This document shows positions 25,346 to 34,120 of a DNA stretch of 64,000 bases, piece after piece. Origin of the DNA: Clostridia bacterium (GTDB taxonomy: Bacteria; Bacillota; Clostridia; UBA1381); the NCBI GenBank assembly GCA_017935675.1, contig JAGBHE010000061.1, positions 124,001 to 188,000 on the forward strand. Direction: 5' to 3'. The position numbers and the translations under genes were made by a program. Within the stretch, counting starts at the first letter, position 1; every line of letters starts with the position of its first letter. The notes under the pieces are model-generated. The model had not been told where the DNA came from, did not search any database, and was given only the letters and a program-made list of their open reading frames with translations.

Positions 25346-25759
25346 TCAGCGCTTTCTGAATATTACAAGACGGCTTGCCGCGTAATTGAAAACGATAACA
25401 AATATATTTGACAAAAGCTTCACCGCAAGCTCATTACAGCCGAGACGGTCAATAAAAATCACAACAACAGCAGTGTCGATGGCTCCGGACAAAAGCCTTG
25501 CGGCAAAAAAGCTTATAAGCTGAAAGAAAAATCCGGAGGCAGCGTCTTTATTTGTGTCAAACACAAAATATTTATTTGTAATAAACGCAAACACAACGGA
25601 CAGAAACCATGCGCTCACATTTGAAAAGCATGTTCCGGCTCCGAAAAAGCGCAGGACAAAAAACACGGCCATATTGACAAGCGTGGTGAGACCGCCGAAA
25701 AATATATACAATATCAGCATACGGTATTTTTCAAGCATCAGCTTAATTTTATCAATCAT
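25346..25759 (-). CDS. GtrA-like membrane protein
   Basis: This 137-aa protein has four membrane helices and the GtrA family pattern 'YIFFGGLTTLVNMAVFF' at helix 1 and 'FVFDTNKDAASGFFFQ' in the cytoplasmic loop. GtrA proteins are linked to transfer of lipid-linked sugars across the membrane. ATG at 25759 is chosen because GGAGG lies 6 bp upstream; ATG 25765 touches it. It is a single gene between repeat copy 2 and the oad operon. Confidence 0.85.
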   Translation of the reverse strand: MIDKIKLMLEKYRMLILYIFFGGLTTLVNMAVFFVLRFFGAGTCFSNVSAWFLSVVFAFITNKYFVFDTNKDAASGFFFQLISFFAARLLSGAIDTAVVVIFIDRLGCNELAVKLLSNIFVIVFNYAASRLVIFRKR

Positions 25760-25831
25760 ACTCATCCTCCGTCCCGAATATGGACAGAGGCTGTCCCGGT
25801 AAAGAACAGCCTCTGATTAATCAGCAATATC

Positions 25832-27244
25832 CTAAGATAAGTCCTGAACGTAAATCGTTTTAACCTCATCCTTCTTCGCCGTCTGAGTCTCAGGAGCAGG
25901 TGCTCTTCCGTCACGGACAGCAAAAAACTTTTCCGCAACCTGGGGGAAAAGTGCGTAGCTCAGCACATCCTCCTCAGATTTTGCTATGCCCTTCATTTCC
26001 TCCCTGTACTGTTCAAGCTCAGGCTTAAGAAGGTCCGCAGGACGGCAGGTAATAACCTCGTCATTACCGATAGCCTTTTTCTGAACCTCTTCATTGACGG
26101 GAGCGGGAAGCTTTCCGTACTCGCCGCGAAGAAGTCCCTTTGATTCCTTTGTTATCATCTTGTACCTTTCACCGGCAAGCACATTAAGCACCGCCTGAGA
26201 GCCTACAATCTGACTGGTCGGAGTTACAAGGGGAGGATATCCGAAATCCTCACGTACCCTCGGCACTTCAGCAAGCACATCATAATATTTGTCCTCAGCA
26301 TGAGCCTGCTTAAGCTGAGAAATCAGGTTTGACAGCATTCCGCCCGGAACCTGGTAAAGCAGTGTGTTTGTATCAACACTGAGAACCTTCGGGTCAAGGA
26401 TTCCCTGCTCCTTAAGCTTATTCGCAACACCTCTGAAATGAGCGGCTGCCTTGCTGAGCTTTTCAAGATCAAGACCTGTATCCCTGTCCTGACCCTTAAG
26501 TGTTGCAACAAGGGCTTCAGTCGCCGGGTTGCTTGTTCCGTTGGCAAGAGGTGAGAGCGCGCAGTCTACTATATCAACGCCTGCCTGTGACGCCATAAGA
26601 TATGTCATGTCACCGGTACCTGTAGTGTTATGAGTATGAAGGTGAATCGGCACGGAAACATTTTCCTTAAGCTTCTTCACAAGCTTGTAAGCCTCAAACG
26701 GAAGAAGAAGGTTCGCCATATCCTTTATACAGATAACGTCAGCACCCATCTTTTCAAGCTCACATGCAAGCTTTACAAAATAATCCTCGTTATGAACAGG
26801 GCTTATTGTGTAGCTGATCGCAGCTTCGCAGATTCCGCCGTATTCCTTTACAAACTTCATTGCGGCAGACATATTGCGCGGATCGTTAAGAGCGTCAAAT
26901 ATCCTTACCACATCAATTCCGTTTTCAATTGACTTTTTACAGAACGCTTCGACAACATCATCTGCGTAATGCTTGTAACCAAGTATATTCTGACCGCGGA
27001 GAAGCATTTGAAGCTTTGTGTTCGGCATAGCCTTTTTAAGAGCTCTGAGCCGCTCCCACGGATCCTCGTTCAAAAATCTCATACAGGAGTCAAAGGTTGC
27101 TCCGCCCCAGCACTCAAGCGACCAATAGCCTATGCTGTCGAGAATTTCACAGGCGGGCAGCATATCCTCCAGCTTCATACGCGTAGCAGCCTGAGACTGA
27201 TGCGCATCACGAAGTATTGTATCAGTTATATATAATTTGCTCAT
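25832..27244 (-). CDS. oadA: Oxaloacetate decarboxylase alpha subunit (carboxyltransferase)
   Basis: This is a 470-aa protein. The N-terminal carboxyltransferase TIM barrel has 'TILRDAHQSQAATRM' (metal-binding Asp), 'GYWSLECWGGATFDSCMRF' and 'HLHTHNTTG', followed by the conserved PycB/OadA C-terminal helical domain. It lacks a biotinyl domain, which is encoded separately at 28497-28844. It moves the carboxyl group of oxaloacetate to biotin; the beta subunit then decarboxylates it with sodium export. It is the last gene of oadG-BCCP-oadB-oadA. Confidence 0.93.
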   Translation of the reverse strand: MSKLYITDTILRDAHQSQAATRMKLEDMLPACEILDSIGYWSLECWGGATFDSCMRFLNEDPWERLRALKKAMPNTKLQMLLRGQNILGYKHYADDVVEAFCKKSIENGIDVVRIFDALNDPRNMSAAMKFVKEYGGICEAAISYTISPVHNEDYFVKLACELEKMGADVICIKDMANLLLPFEAYKLVKKLKENVSVPIHLHTHNTTGTGDMTYLMASQAGVDIVDCALSPLANGTSNPATEALVATLKGQDRDTGLDLEKLSKAAAHFRGVANKLKEQGILDPKVLSVDTNTLLYQVPGGMLSNLISQLKQAHAEDKYYDVLAEVPRVREDFGYPPLVTPTSQIVGSQAVLNVLAGERYKMITKESKGLLRGEYGKLPAPVNEEVQKKAIGNDEVITCRPADLLKPELEQYREEMKGIAKSEEDVLSYALFPQVAEKFFAVRDGRAPAPETQTAKKDEVKTIYVQDLS

Positions 27245-27280
27245 ACAAAATCCCTACCTTTCTAAAATCATTAACTATCC

Positions 27281-28461
27281 TTATTTCATAAACAAAGTAA
27301 GGAATGCACCGGCAGCAATTGCCGAACCGATAACTCCGGAAACGTTCGGACCCATCGCGTGCATGAGCAGGAAGTTCCTCGGATTTTCCTTCTGACCGAC
27401 AACTTGAGAAACTCTTGCTGCCATCGGAACTGCCGAAACTCCGGCGGAACCGATAAGCGGATTGATTTTGTTTTTCAGGAACAGGTTCATAAACTTTGCG
27501 AGAAGAACTCCTCCGGCAGTACCGAAACCGAATGCTATAACACCCATTATTATAATCTGCAGTGTCTTTGCGCTGAGGAATATGTCGGCAGTTGCCGTTG
27601 CTCCTACGGAAATTCCGAGGAATATTGTTACTATGTTCATAAGCTCATTCTGAGCTGTCTTTGAAATTCTTTCCGTAACGCCGCACTCACGCATGAGATT
27701 ACCGAGCATCAGACAACCGATAAGAGGAGCTGCCGAGGGAAGAAGAAGCGCTACAAAAGCCGTTATGACAATCGGGAATATAATCTTTTCCGTCTTTGAC
27801 ACATTTCTGAGCTGCTTCATTTCTATCTGTCTCTCCTTCTTTGTTGTAAGAAGCTTCATAATTGGCGGCTGAATAACCGGAACAAGAGCCATATACGAAT
27901 ATGCCGCAACTGCTATCGGGCCGAGAAGATCAGGCGCAAGCTTTGATGTTACAAAAATCGCAGTCGGACCGTCAGCTCCGCCGATTATACCTGTTGAAGC
28001 TGCTTCAAACGGAGTGAATCCGAAAAGTATTCTCGTTCCGAAAAACGTTATGAAAATACCGAGCTGCGCAGCAGCGCCGAGCAGAAGACTCTTGGGGTTT
28101 GCGATAAGGGGACCGAAATCCGTCATTGCGCCGACGCCCAAAAAGATAAGACAGGGGTAAATACCAAGCTTAACACCAAGATATAAATAATCTATAAGTC
28201 CCGGCGTAATGTCGCCCGCTCCCGCAAATATATCCCAATGAACGTGACCGCCCTCGAAAAGCTCGGTATGATACATTTCCGCTCCCGGCAGATTTGTAAG
28301 CAGCATACCGAAGGCTATCGGTAAAGCAGCAACGGTTCAAATTTCTTTACAATGGCAAGATACAAAAGAACAAACGATATAAGAAGCATAATCAGCACCT
28401 TTGGGTCTGAAGCTACCATCGCAAATCCCGTATCCTGCGCAAATTTAATTAAAGTATCCAT
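27281..28461 (-). pseudogene. oadB: Oxaloacetate decarboxylase beta subunit (sodium pump), frameshifted
   Basis: The gene starts at ATG 28461 with 'MDTLIKFAQDTGFAMVASD', but the frame ends in TAG after 'FEPLLLYR' at about 28315-28320. The downstream frame resumes with '[14 protein letters not shown]' and runs 341 codons to 27281 with conserved OadB blocks such as '[13 protein letters not shown]'. Adding one T to the CTTTACC run near 28322-28327 restores 'LLLLPIAFG'. Apart from this the membrane protein is complete and intact. A missing base in the read or assembly, or a recent mutation, explains it; no classical slippery heptamer is seen. Confidence 0.88.
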
Positions 28462-28496
28462 TATTTTTACGCTCCTTTATTTAGTTTTACGGGGAT

Positions 28497-28844
28497 TTAT
28501 GCAATTGTGCAAAGAACGCTTCCCGACTCAACAGACTGACCCTTTGTCACACCTATTGAAGTTACTTTTCCGTCTGCTCCTGCCATAATTTCATTTTCCA
28601 TCTTCATTGCTTCAAGAATCATAAGTACCTGCCCTGATTTTACGGTATCACCTACGTTTACCTTTATATCAAGGATATTTCCGGGCATCGGAGATGTAAC
28701 CTTTTCACCGGCTCCGCTTGCGGCGGGCGCGGCAGGTGCGGGAGCAGCCTTCGGAGCTGCAGCTGATTTTGCTTCGCTTTCGCTTACAAGCTCTATTTCA
28801 ACCTCATATTCATTTCCGTTTACATTTACCTTATACTTTTTCAT
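28497..28844 (-). CDS. Biotin carboxyl carrier subunit of the decarboxylase
   Basis: This 115-aa protein has an N-terminal ~20 residues ('MKKYKVNVNGNEYEVEIE'), an Ala/Pro-rich flexible linker (~28-45) and a C-terminal biotinyl domain with 'EAMKMEN', biotin lysine Lys81. It carries carboxybiotin between the alpha and beta subunits. ATG at 28844 has AAGGATG about 8 bp upstream; the TTG two codons earlier is less likely. It lies between oadG and oadB. Confidence 0.93.
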   Translation of the reverse strand: MKKYKVNVNGNEYEVEIELVSESEAKSAAAPKAAPAPAAPAASGAGEKVTSPMPGNILDIKVNVGDTVKSGQVLMILEAMKMENEIMAGADGKVTSIGVTKGQSVESGSVLCTIA

Positions 28845-28879
28845 AACCAATTCATCCTTTCTGAAATCAAATTAAATTA

Positions 28880-29188
28880 CTACAGCTGTTTTACGGATAA
28901 AACACGTATTCCGGATACGTCTGTACCGATATCCTCGGCGATTGCTGCCGAAACTGCGGCTATAAACTCACCCTTGTTTGCTATAACTGCTTTTTTTGCC
29001 GGCGCGCTCACAGGCGCAGGTGCCGCTGCAGCTTTGGGTGTGTCTTCCTTAATAAATTTTTTGCAAATAGCTCCCATTACCATACAAATAAGTATGATAC
29101 AGATAAGACCGATAAAAACAAGTCCCAATCCAAAACCAAAAACAGTAAGATTACTGAAAGCTTCCGCTTCCTCCAACGTGATTGTCAT
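28880..29188 (-). CDS. oadG: Oxaloacetate decarboxylase gamma subunit
   Basis: This 102-aa protein has one N-terminal membrane helix (residues ~14-38, 'TVFGFGLGLVFIGLICIIL'), an Ala/Pro-rich linker and a C-terminal 'EFIAAVSAAIAEDIGTDVSGIRV' that in this family contacts the complex. It anchors and assembles the sodium pump. ATG at 29188 follows AAAGGAGG. It is the first gene of the operon. Confidence 0.9.
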   Translation of the reverse strand: MTITLEEAEAFSNLTVFGFGLGLVFIGLICIILICMVMGAICKKFIKEDTPKAAAAPAPVSAPAKKAVIANKGEFIAAVSAAIAEDIGTDVSGIRVLSVKQL

Positions 29189-29650
29189 AGTTTTCTGCCT
29201 CCTTTCAAAAATTAGCCATTGGTCCGTATAAAGCAAAATACACATCAAATTCATCAGGTTAATATGTAAATTTACAGAAAACCTCGATTTGTTATTTTTT
29301 TGACAATGCATGAGCTGTTATACCTTGCCCGAAGCCTTAAACAGCGCTTCGGAAATAGTGTATATGTATATCTGCATATATCCTTAAAAATACGTGGCTA
29401 TGCGTATTTCAGAACAGTCCGCAGAGCTTGCGAGAAAATCAATTTGCTGTAAAATCAGCGCAAAAAAACTCAATTTTTGTTCAGTTTTTCGGGGACTGAA
29501 AACGCCTTCCGAAAAATTCCTAAACATTTTTAATGTTATCAAAAATAAAAATAACTTTCAATATAATTTTTAAAATCTTAGCATTTTCTTAGCAAAAAAC
29601 ACAAGGGGACGGTTCTCTTGTGTTATAAGTGTTAATTAATCAGCGTTTCC
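29189..29650. other. Intergenic region between nuclease and oad operon
   Basis: It holds a short CCGAAG/CTTCGG hairpin (~29330-29352), an AT-rich tract and one REP-like palindrome at 29598-29624. I could not place a confident oad promoter in it. Confidence 0.6.
29598..29624. repeat. REP-like palindrome (ACACAAGGGGACGG type)
   Basis: A 27-bp unit with 8-bp arms AACACAAG/CTTGTGTT around a GGGGACGGTT-containing centre. It is identical to 58887-58913 and related to both arms of 59911-59972. It lies downstream of the nuclease gene. Confidence 0.8.
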
Positions 29651-30517
29651 TTAAGGTTTACATCTGCTGCAGGATGTGTATCCGTTTTCCAGCAGGTATT
29701 CCTTTGTACCGTTATAGGTTTCCGTGTTTTTTTTCTTGGTGTCTTTCAGCGACGGACAATCGGGATAGTGTATTTTTTTCGTATTGGTATTCAATATATA
29801 TGTTACAGGTTCGCTCTTTGATACCTTTTTTTCAGCTTCCTCGGCTATGTCCTGCTGCTCATCAATTAATTTGCTTGTTCCGTCTGCATAATTAATTTCA
29901 ATGCCCGGCTGCGTGTTGAACACAAATACATTGAAGGAAATACCGGCTCCGTTATCCTCCACCGAAAGCGCCTCCATCTGCACTCCATTAGCAAGCAGAT
30001 TATCACCCTCAAAAATGGGCGTAACTCTGTACATAACATGGTTTCCTGTTTCTTCAACATAATCTGCCACCATATTTTCGTAAGGCAGCATACCGTCAAC
30101 GTTCATTGAGCGTGTTCCGGTGATTAAATTCTTTTCATTTGCATTTTCTCCGGTTAGCTGATACCCGATCAGGTGGCATCTGTTATATAAATATTTCCCG
30201 TCTACAATGTCATATTTTGCAATTTGCCAGCCTGACGGCTTTACTTGACCAATCGCTCCTCTTTCTTCGATTGGCATGATATCCTTTCCGATACATGCTG
30301 TTGCAGCGCCGCATCTGCCGAGACTGTCGAGCTCACTGTAGCTTTCAAATGACTCCGTACTTATCTCATCATCTGAAAACTCAGGAGCGTTGTTATTTAT
30401 TGTTACAAAGCAATCCTCTGCATACTCAAGCTGTGTTAATTCTGACGTCTTGCATGCTGTCAGAATCAAAAGCAGCGACAGAATTAAAGACATCAGCTTT
30501 GCCGTTTTATTATTCAT
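29651..30517 (-). CDS. Secreted DNA/RNA non-specific endonuclease (lipoprotein)
   Basis: This 288-aa protein has a lipoprotein signal peptide with lipobox 'LTAC' (Cys21). The nuclease domain (~40-210) includes 'YNRCHLIGYQLTGENANEKN', where His is the general base and the Asn residues bind metal, as in the EndA/NucA-like family of Firmicutes. After a spacer, the last 50 residues ('YILNTNTKKIHYPDCPSLK' to 'YTSCSRCKP') form a small Cys/His domain like that of Ada-type metal-binding modules. It probably degrades extracellular nucleic acid. Confidence 0.88.
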   Translation of the reverse strand: MNNKTAKLMSLILSLLLILTACKTSELTQLEYAEDCFVTINNNAPEFSDDEISTESFESYSELDSLGRCGAATACIGKDIMPIEERGAIGQVKPSGWQIAKYDIVDGKYLYNRCHLIGYQLTGENANEKNLITGTRSMNVDGMLPYENMVADYVEETGNHVMYRVTPIFEGDNLLANGVQMEALSVEDNGAGISFNVFVFNTQPGIEINYADGTSKLIDEQQDIAEEAEKKVSKSEPVTYILNTNTKKIHYPDCPSLKDTKKKNTETYNGTKEYLLENGYTSCSRCKP

Positions 30518-30755
30518 CTTAGCATCACCTCATTTTTCCGTATTTTCTTATACCGGTAATAACTTCAACTAATCCGTTACATTCGCTTGTTCAAGTATAA
30601 ATTTTGTTTAGTTTCAGTGCCATCTATTCCATTTTTAGTCGACATTACAGGTAATTCCGGTTCAAGTATAACATACTATTGCCAATTAGTCAATGTTTCA
30701 GAACGGATTTAGCCGACTTTTTTGAATAATGGGCGAATTATCCTGCAATATATTT

Positions 30756-31565
30756 TCAGTCAGGATTTTTTCTGTACTGCGTCGGGGATTGTCCGGTATT
30801 TTTCTTAAACATATTTGAGAAATAATATACATTTTCAAAATTCAATATATCGGAAATCTCCTTGACCGTGCAGTTTGTATTAAGTAAATACCATTTTGCG
30901 CTGTTCAGGATAATATTATTTTTAAACTGTACCGGCGTAGTGCCGGTATAATCCTTAAATTTTCTGATAAACTGCCATTTACTTAAATGGCATATGGCGG
31001 AATAGTCGCTTAGCGACATACTGCTGTTTTCCGTATCGTTCATTAATGATATGATATAATCAAGATCCGTGTTTGTTTGCACAGACCCGATTCCCCGCGA
31101 TATGGCTGTCAGAAGGGCCACCAGATTACCCGACGCCATTTTAAAATAATGCTTTCTTTTAACCGAAATCTCATTTAAAATATTTTCAAAATACATACTG
31201 AGATTTGCAGCTGTATGTATTTTCATACTGCTGTTAAACTGTAAATCCGATAAAAGCTTTGCTGCTATGCTTCCGTTAAAATGCACCCAATAAACCTGCG
31301 ACGGCACGTCATGCACATAGTATTGAATATCATTATAATTATAAAAAACCACATCGCCGGAGTCCGCAGTATAGTTTTGCCCGTTCATAACATACCGGCT
31401 TTGCCCTTTTAAAACATAGTATAAGAAAAAATCACTTCTGCCGTTCGGACGTGAGCATGAAACAGGCGTTGTTTTTAAGTTGTAATATCCGCTGCTTACT
31501 ACATAAATATCCCGTTCAAGCTCTGTCTGATCCTCCATATTCGGATGCACTGTTCTGCTGTTCAT
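30756..31565 (-). CDS. AraC-family transcriptional regulator
   Basis: This 269-aa protein has an N-terminal cupin-like ligand domain ('YYVLKGQSRYVMNGQ', 'GDVVFYNYND') and a C-terminal AraC double helix-turn-helix (~165-265: 'SKWQFIRKFKDYTGTTPVQF', 'YYFSNMFKKNTGQSPTQYR'). It is divergent from a sugar isomerase gene with overlapping promoters between them, so it very likely controls that operon in response to a sugar. ATG at 31565 follows AGGTGAG. Confidence 0.9.
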   Translation of the reverse strand: MNSRTVHPNMEDQTELERDIYVVSSGYYNLKTTPVSCSRPNGRSDFFLYYVLKGQSRYVMNGQNYTADSGDVVFYNYNDIQYYVHDVPSQVYWVHFNGSIAAKLLSDLQFNSSMKIHTAANLSMYFENILNEISVKRKHYFKMASGNLVALLTAISRGIGSVQTNTDLDYIISLMNDTENSSMSLSDYSAICHLSKWQFIRKFKDYTGTTPVQFKNNIILNSAKWYLLNTNCTVKEISDILNFENVYYFSNMFKKNTGQSPTQYRKNPD

Positions 31566-31610
31566 TTTACTCACCTGCAATTTTTTATAAATATACAGCA
31601 ATAATTTTCA

Positions 31611-31639
31611 TTGATTTTTTCAATTATAACATATATAAT
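31611..31639 (+). promoter_or_regulatory. Promoter of sugar isomerase operon
   Basis: TTGATT (31611-31616), 17-bp spacer, TATAAT (31634-31639), reading right. Its -10 lies within the spacer of the opposite promoter at 31623-31651. Confidence 0.75.
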
Positions 31640-31651
31640 AAAAAAAATCAA
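31623..31651 (-). promoter_or_regulatory. Promoter of AraC-family regulator
   Basis: On the minus strand TTGATT (31651-31646), 17-bp spacer, TATAAT (31628-31623). It is interleaved with the rightward promoter, so the two cannot be occupied at once. Confidence 0.7.
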
Positions 31652-31680
31652 CAAAAAAACTATGAAAGTTGGGAAGTAAA

Positions 31681-32490
31681 ATGAAACTTAGCATGTGGTC
31701 CAGTTATTATATGGATTTATCTCCGGAGGATGCCGTATTGGAGCTTGAAAAACAAGGTTATCAATATTCAGAGCTTTCAGACGAGCATGCAGCAGTACTC
31801 TTATCCCGCGGCGGCGCAAAAGAAGCGGGACGTGAATTTAAAAAATTCGCGGACGCTCATAATGTATCATTTCTTCAGGGTCATCTTTTGCTTCAGATCA
31901 GGCTATGTGACGAAAGCTCGCCTGTCGTGGAAACCTTGAAAAACTGGCTTGATCTCTTTGAAGCAATCGGGATTAAGAGCGCAGTACTTCACTGTGATGG
32001 AATGAATGAGTGCCCGGAGCTGACTGTGGATGAGATCAGAGAAAAAAATGCGGCGGTACTGCGTCAGCTTGTACAACACTTAGACGGCAAGGATATGACG
32101 ATATGTCTTGAAAATCTGATTGCGGTGCATGAGGGTATCGATGACCTTTTATGGTATATCGAGCATGTAGGGAGCGATCATCTCGGAATTTGTTTAGACA
32201 CCGGTCACCTGAATTTTTCTTCCAACAAGGACCAGGAGTATTTTATTCATAAGGCAGGAAAGCATTTGAAGGCATTGCATATCGCCGATAATGAAGGGAA
32301 AACCGATCAGCATATGATGCCGTTCGGCAAAGGTAATGTAGATATTGTAAGTGTTGTGCGCGCCTTAAAGGAAATCGGCTATGACCGTCTGTTTAATTTT
32401 GAGATTCCCGGAGAACGCGGCTGTCCTATTGAAATCAGGGGTTATAAATTACAATACCTGAAAAAGGTTTTTGATTTTTTAATGAAATGA
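31681..32490 (+). CDS. Sugar phosphate isomerase/epimerase (AP endonuclease 2-like TIM barrel)
   Basis: This 269-aa protein matches PF01261 xylose-isomerase-like enzymes: 'AVLHCDGMNE', 'ICLENLIAVHEG' (metal-binding Glu), 'GICLDTGHLNFS' (Asp/His), 'LKALHIADNEG' and 'NFEIPGERG' (last metal Glu). It should isomerise or epimerise a free or phosphorylated sugar. ATG at 31681 is preferred to the in-frame TTG at 31669, which lies on the weak GGGAAG ribosome site. Confidence 0.83.
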   Translation: MKLSMWSSYYMDLSPEDAVLELEKQGYQYSELSDEHAAVLLSRGGAKEAGREFKKFADAHNVSFLQGHLLLQIRLCDESSPVVETLKNWLDLFEAIGIKSAVLHCDGMNECPELTVDEIREKNAAVLRQLVQHLDGKDMTICLENLIAVHEGIDDLLWYIEHVGSDHLGICLDTGHLNFSSNKDQEYFIHKAGKHLKALHIADNEGKTDQHMMPFGKGNVDIVSVVRALKEIGYDRLFNFEIPGERGCPIEIRGYKLQYLKKVFDFLMK

Positions 32491-32500
32491 GTGAATATAT

Positions 32501-33199
32501 ATGAAAATACTTCTTATACGTCACGGCGAGCCGGACTATTCTATTGATTCACTGACAGAAAAAGGCTGGTTTGAAGCAGAGCTTTTATCCCGTCGTCTGA
32601 TAAAAACTAAAATTGATGATTTTTATTGCTCACCTTTAGGAAGAGCAAAGGATACCTCAAAGGCTGCATTACATAAGCTGAACCGCAGCGCGGAAATACT
32701 GCCGTGGCTCAGAGAGTTTTCCGGCGCAATCCCGGATCCGGACACACAGGAAAAACGTATACCCTGGGATCTTGAACCGTCGCTCTGGGCAAATGAGGAA
32801 ATTTACTATGATCGTCTTGCCTGGATGGACGGAAAACTTATGAAAAACGGTAATGTGTCTGAGATATACCGTGAAACGACTGCCGGCATTGACGAGCTTT
32901 TAAGCCGTTACGGCATGCATCGTCACGGAATGATATACCGATGTGACAGACCCGGTGAGATAACCGTCGCACTGTTCTGCCATTTTGCTATGGCTATGAC
33001 GATAATTTCATATCTTACAGGTATTTCCGCCTTTATACTGTGGCATAACTTTTTCATGCCGGCGTCTTCCGTTACAACGCTTGTTACGGAAACCGACAGA
33101 AATGATAATATGCATTTCAGATGTGTACAAATAGGAGATACCTCTCATCTTTATGCGGTGGACGAAGACATGTCGCTCTCCGGTCTTTATCCTTTTTGA
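32501..33199 (+). CDS. Histidine phosphatase family protein
   Basis: This 232-aa protein has the phosphoglycerate-mutase-type 'LLIRHGEPDY' at the N-terminus (phospho-accepting His) and a second catalytic 'LFCHFAMAM'. It is 10 bp downstream of the sugar isomerase, so both likely serve the same sugar-phosphate pathway under the AraC regulator. The substrate is not readable. Confidence 0.85.
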   Translation: MKILLIRHGEPDYSIDSLTEKGWFEAELLSRRLIKTKIDDFYCSPLGRAKDTSKAALHKLNRSAEILPWLREFSGAIPDPDTQEKRIPWDLEPSLWANEEIYYDRLAWMDGKLMKNGNVSEIYRETTAGIDELLSRYGMHRHGMIYRCDRPGEITVALFCHFAMAMTIISYLTGISAFILWHNFFMPASSVTTLVTETDRNDNMHFRCVQIGDTSHLYAVDEDMSLSGLYPF

Positions 33200-33220
33200 T
33201 TTCGGTAAAAACAGCACAGC

Positions 33221-33260
33221 ATGACTGCTCTGAAATTCATTTTGGAGCAGTCATTTTTTT
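33221..33260 (+). terminator. Terminator after histidine phosphatase gene
   Basis: A 10-bp stem (ATGACTGCTC 33221-33230 with GAGCAGTCAT 33245-33254), then seven T, in the convergent gap before ecfT. Confidence 0.85.
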
Positions 33261-33270
33261 ATATAGATTA

Positions 33271-34044
33271 TCAAATTAAAATACCAATCAGCAGACCGCA
33301 GGCGGAGGTCACAGCGGCTACGGAAAGCAGCGCTGCGTCACGCAGGTGAAAGGGGTAGGTTTTAACTCCGCTTTTATATGTTCTGAGTGAAAAGCCGCGC
33401 AGGAGGGCGGAGGTAGAACTGTCTTCAATGCGTTTTACAGAGGACACGAGAAGGGGAACGCACAGCGGAAGCATCAAGCTTATTTTCTTGATAGGGTTTT
33501 TTGTGTCAAATTCTACGCCTCTTGCGGTTTGTGCCTCTATTATGCCGTTCATTTCATCAGCGAATACAGGGATAAACCGCAGAGCGGTTGTTATTGCAAA
33601 GGCGTATTTGTAGGGTACATGCAGCTTTTTAACGAGAGCTCCGGAGATGTCAGACATTTTTGTTACCATAAGCATAAGCGCCAGGGGCAGTGTGGCTCCG
33701 GCGATGCGCAGAGCGAGCAGCACGCAGAAATGCAGACCCTCAGCCGTTACACGTATTCCGAAGGGCAGGCTTATCAGAACATGACCTTCGGATATAAAGA
33801 AAATCTGCAAAAGCAGCAGGATAAATCCAAGCTTAAGGAGTGAGGTGAAAATTTTCAGAACCTTCCCTCCGACACCGGCGGAATAACCGGCAATAAGTGT
33901 TATGCCGATAACGCATAAAACATATATTAAGCTGCTGCACATAAAGCAGCCCACGCACATAATAAACGCTGCCGCAATCTTTATAAGCGGATTGCAGCTG
34001 TGCAGAAATGAGTTTCCGCGGCAGTATTCAAGAAGTCCTTTCAT
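33271..34044 (-). CDS. ecfT: ECF transporter transmembrane (T) component
   Basis: This 257-aa membrane protein has 'HSCNPLIKIAAAF' at the N-terminus and the two coupling-helix motifs with Ala-Arg-Gly/Arg-Gly, 'AQTARGVEFD' and 'ALLRGFSLR', which dock on the ATPases. It transmits ATP hydrolysis to the S component. It is the last of four genes S-A-A-T, 76 bp after the preceding ATPase gene. Having a dedicated energising module next to the S gene means this transporter may not depend on a shared ECF module. Confidence 0.9.
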   Translation of the reverse strand: MKGLLEYCRGNSFLHSCNPLIKIAAAFIMCVGCFMCSSLIYVLCVIGITLIAGYSAGVGGKVLKIFTSLLKLGFILLLLQIFFISEGHVLISLPFGIRVTAEGLHFCVLLALRIAGATLPLALMLMVTKMSDISGALVKKLHVPYKYAFAITTALRFIPVFADEMNGIIEAQTARGVEFDTKNPIKKISLMLPLCVPLLVSSVKRIEDSSTSALLRGFSLRTYKSGVKTYPFHLRDAALLSVAAVTSACGLLIGILI

Positions 34045-34120
34045 CTTTAATCACTGATTCCTTTCAAAACAATGGAAAATTCAAAATTACGGTCGAAAAA
34101 CCGTGTTTTTCTTACACTAA

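Noticed and set aside
28315..28330. Programmed ribosomal frameshift in oadB
   Set aside because: No X-XXY-YYZ slippery heptamer or obvious downstream stem was seen, and oadB is not known to need one.
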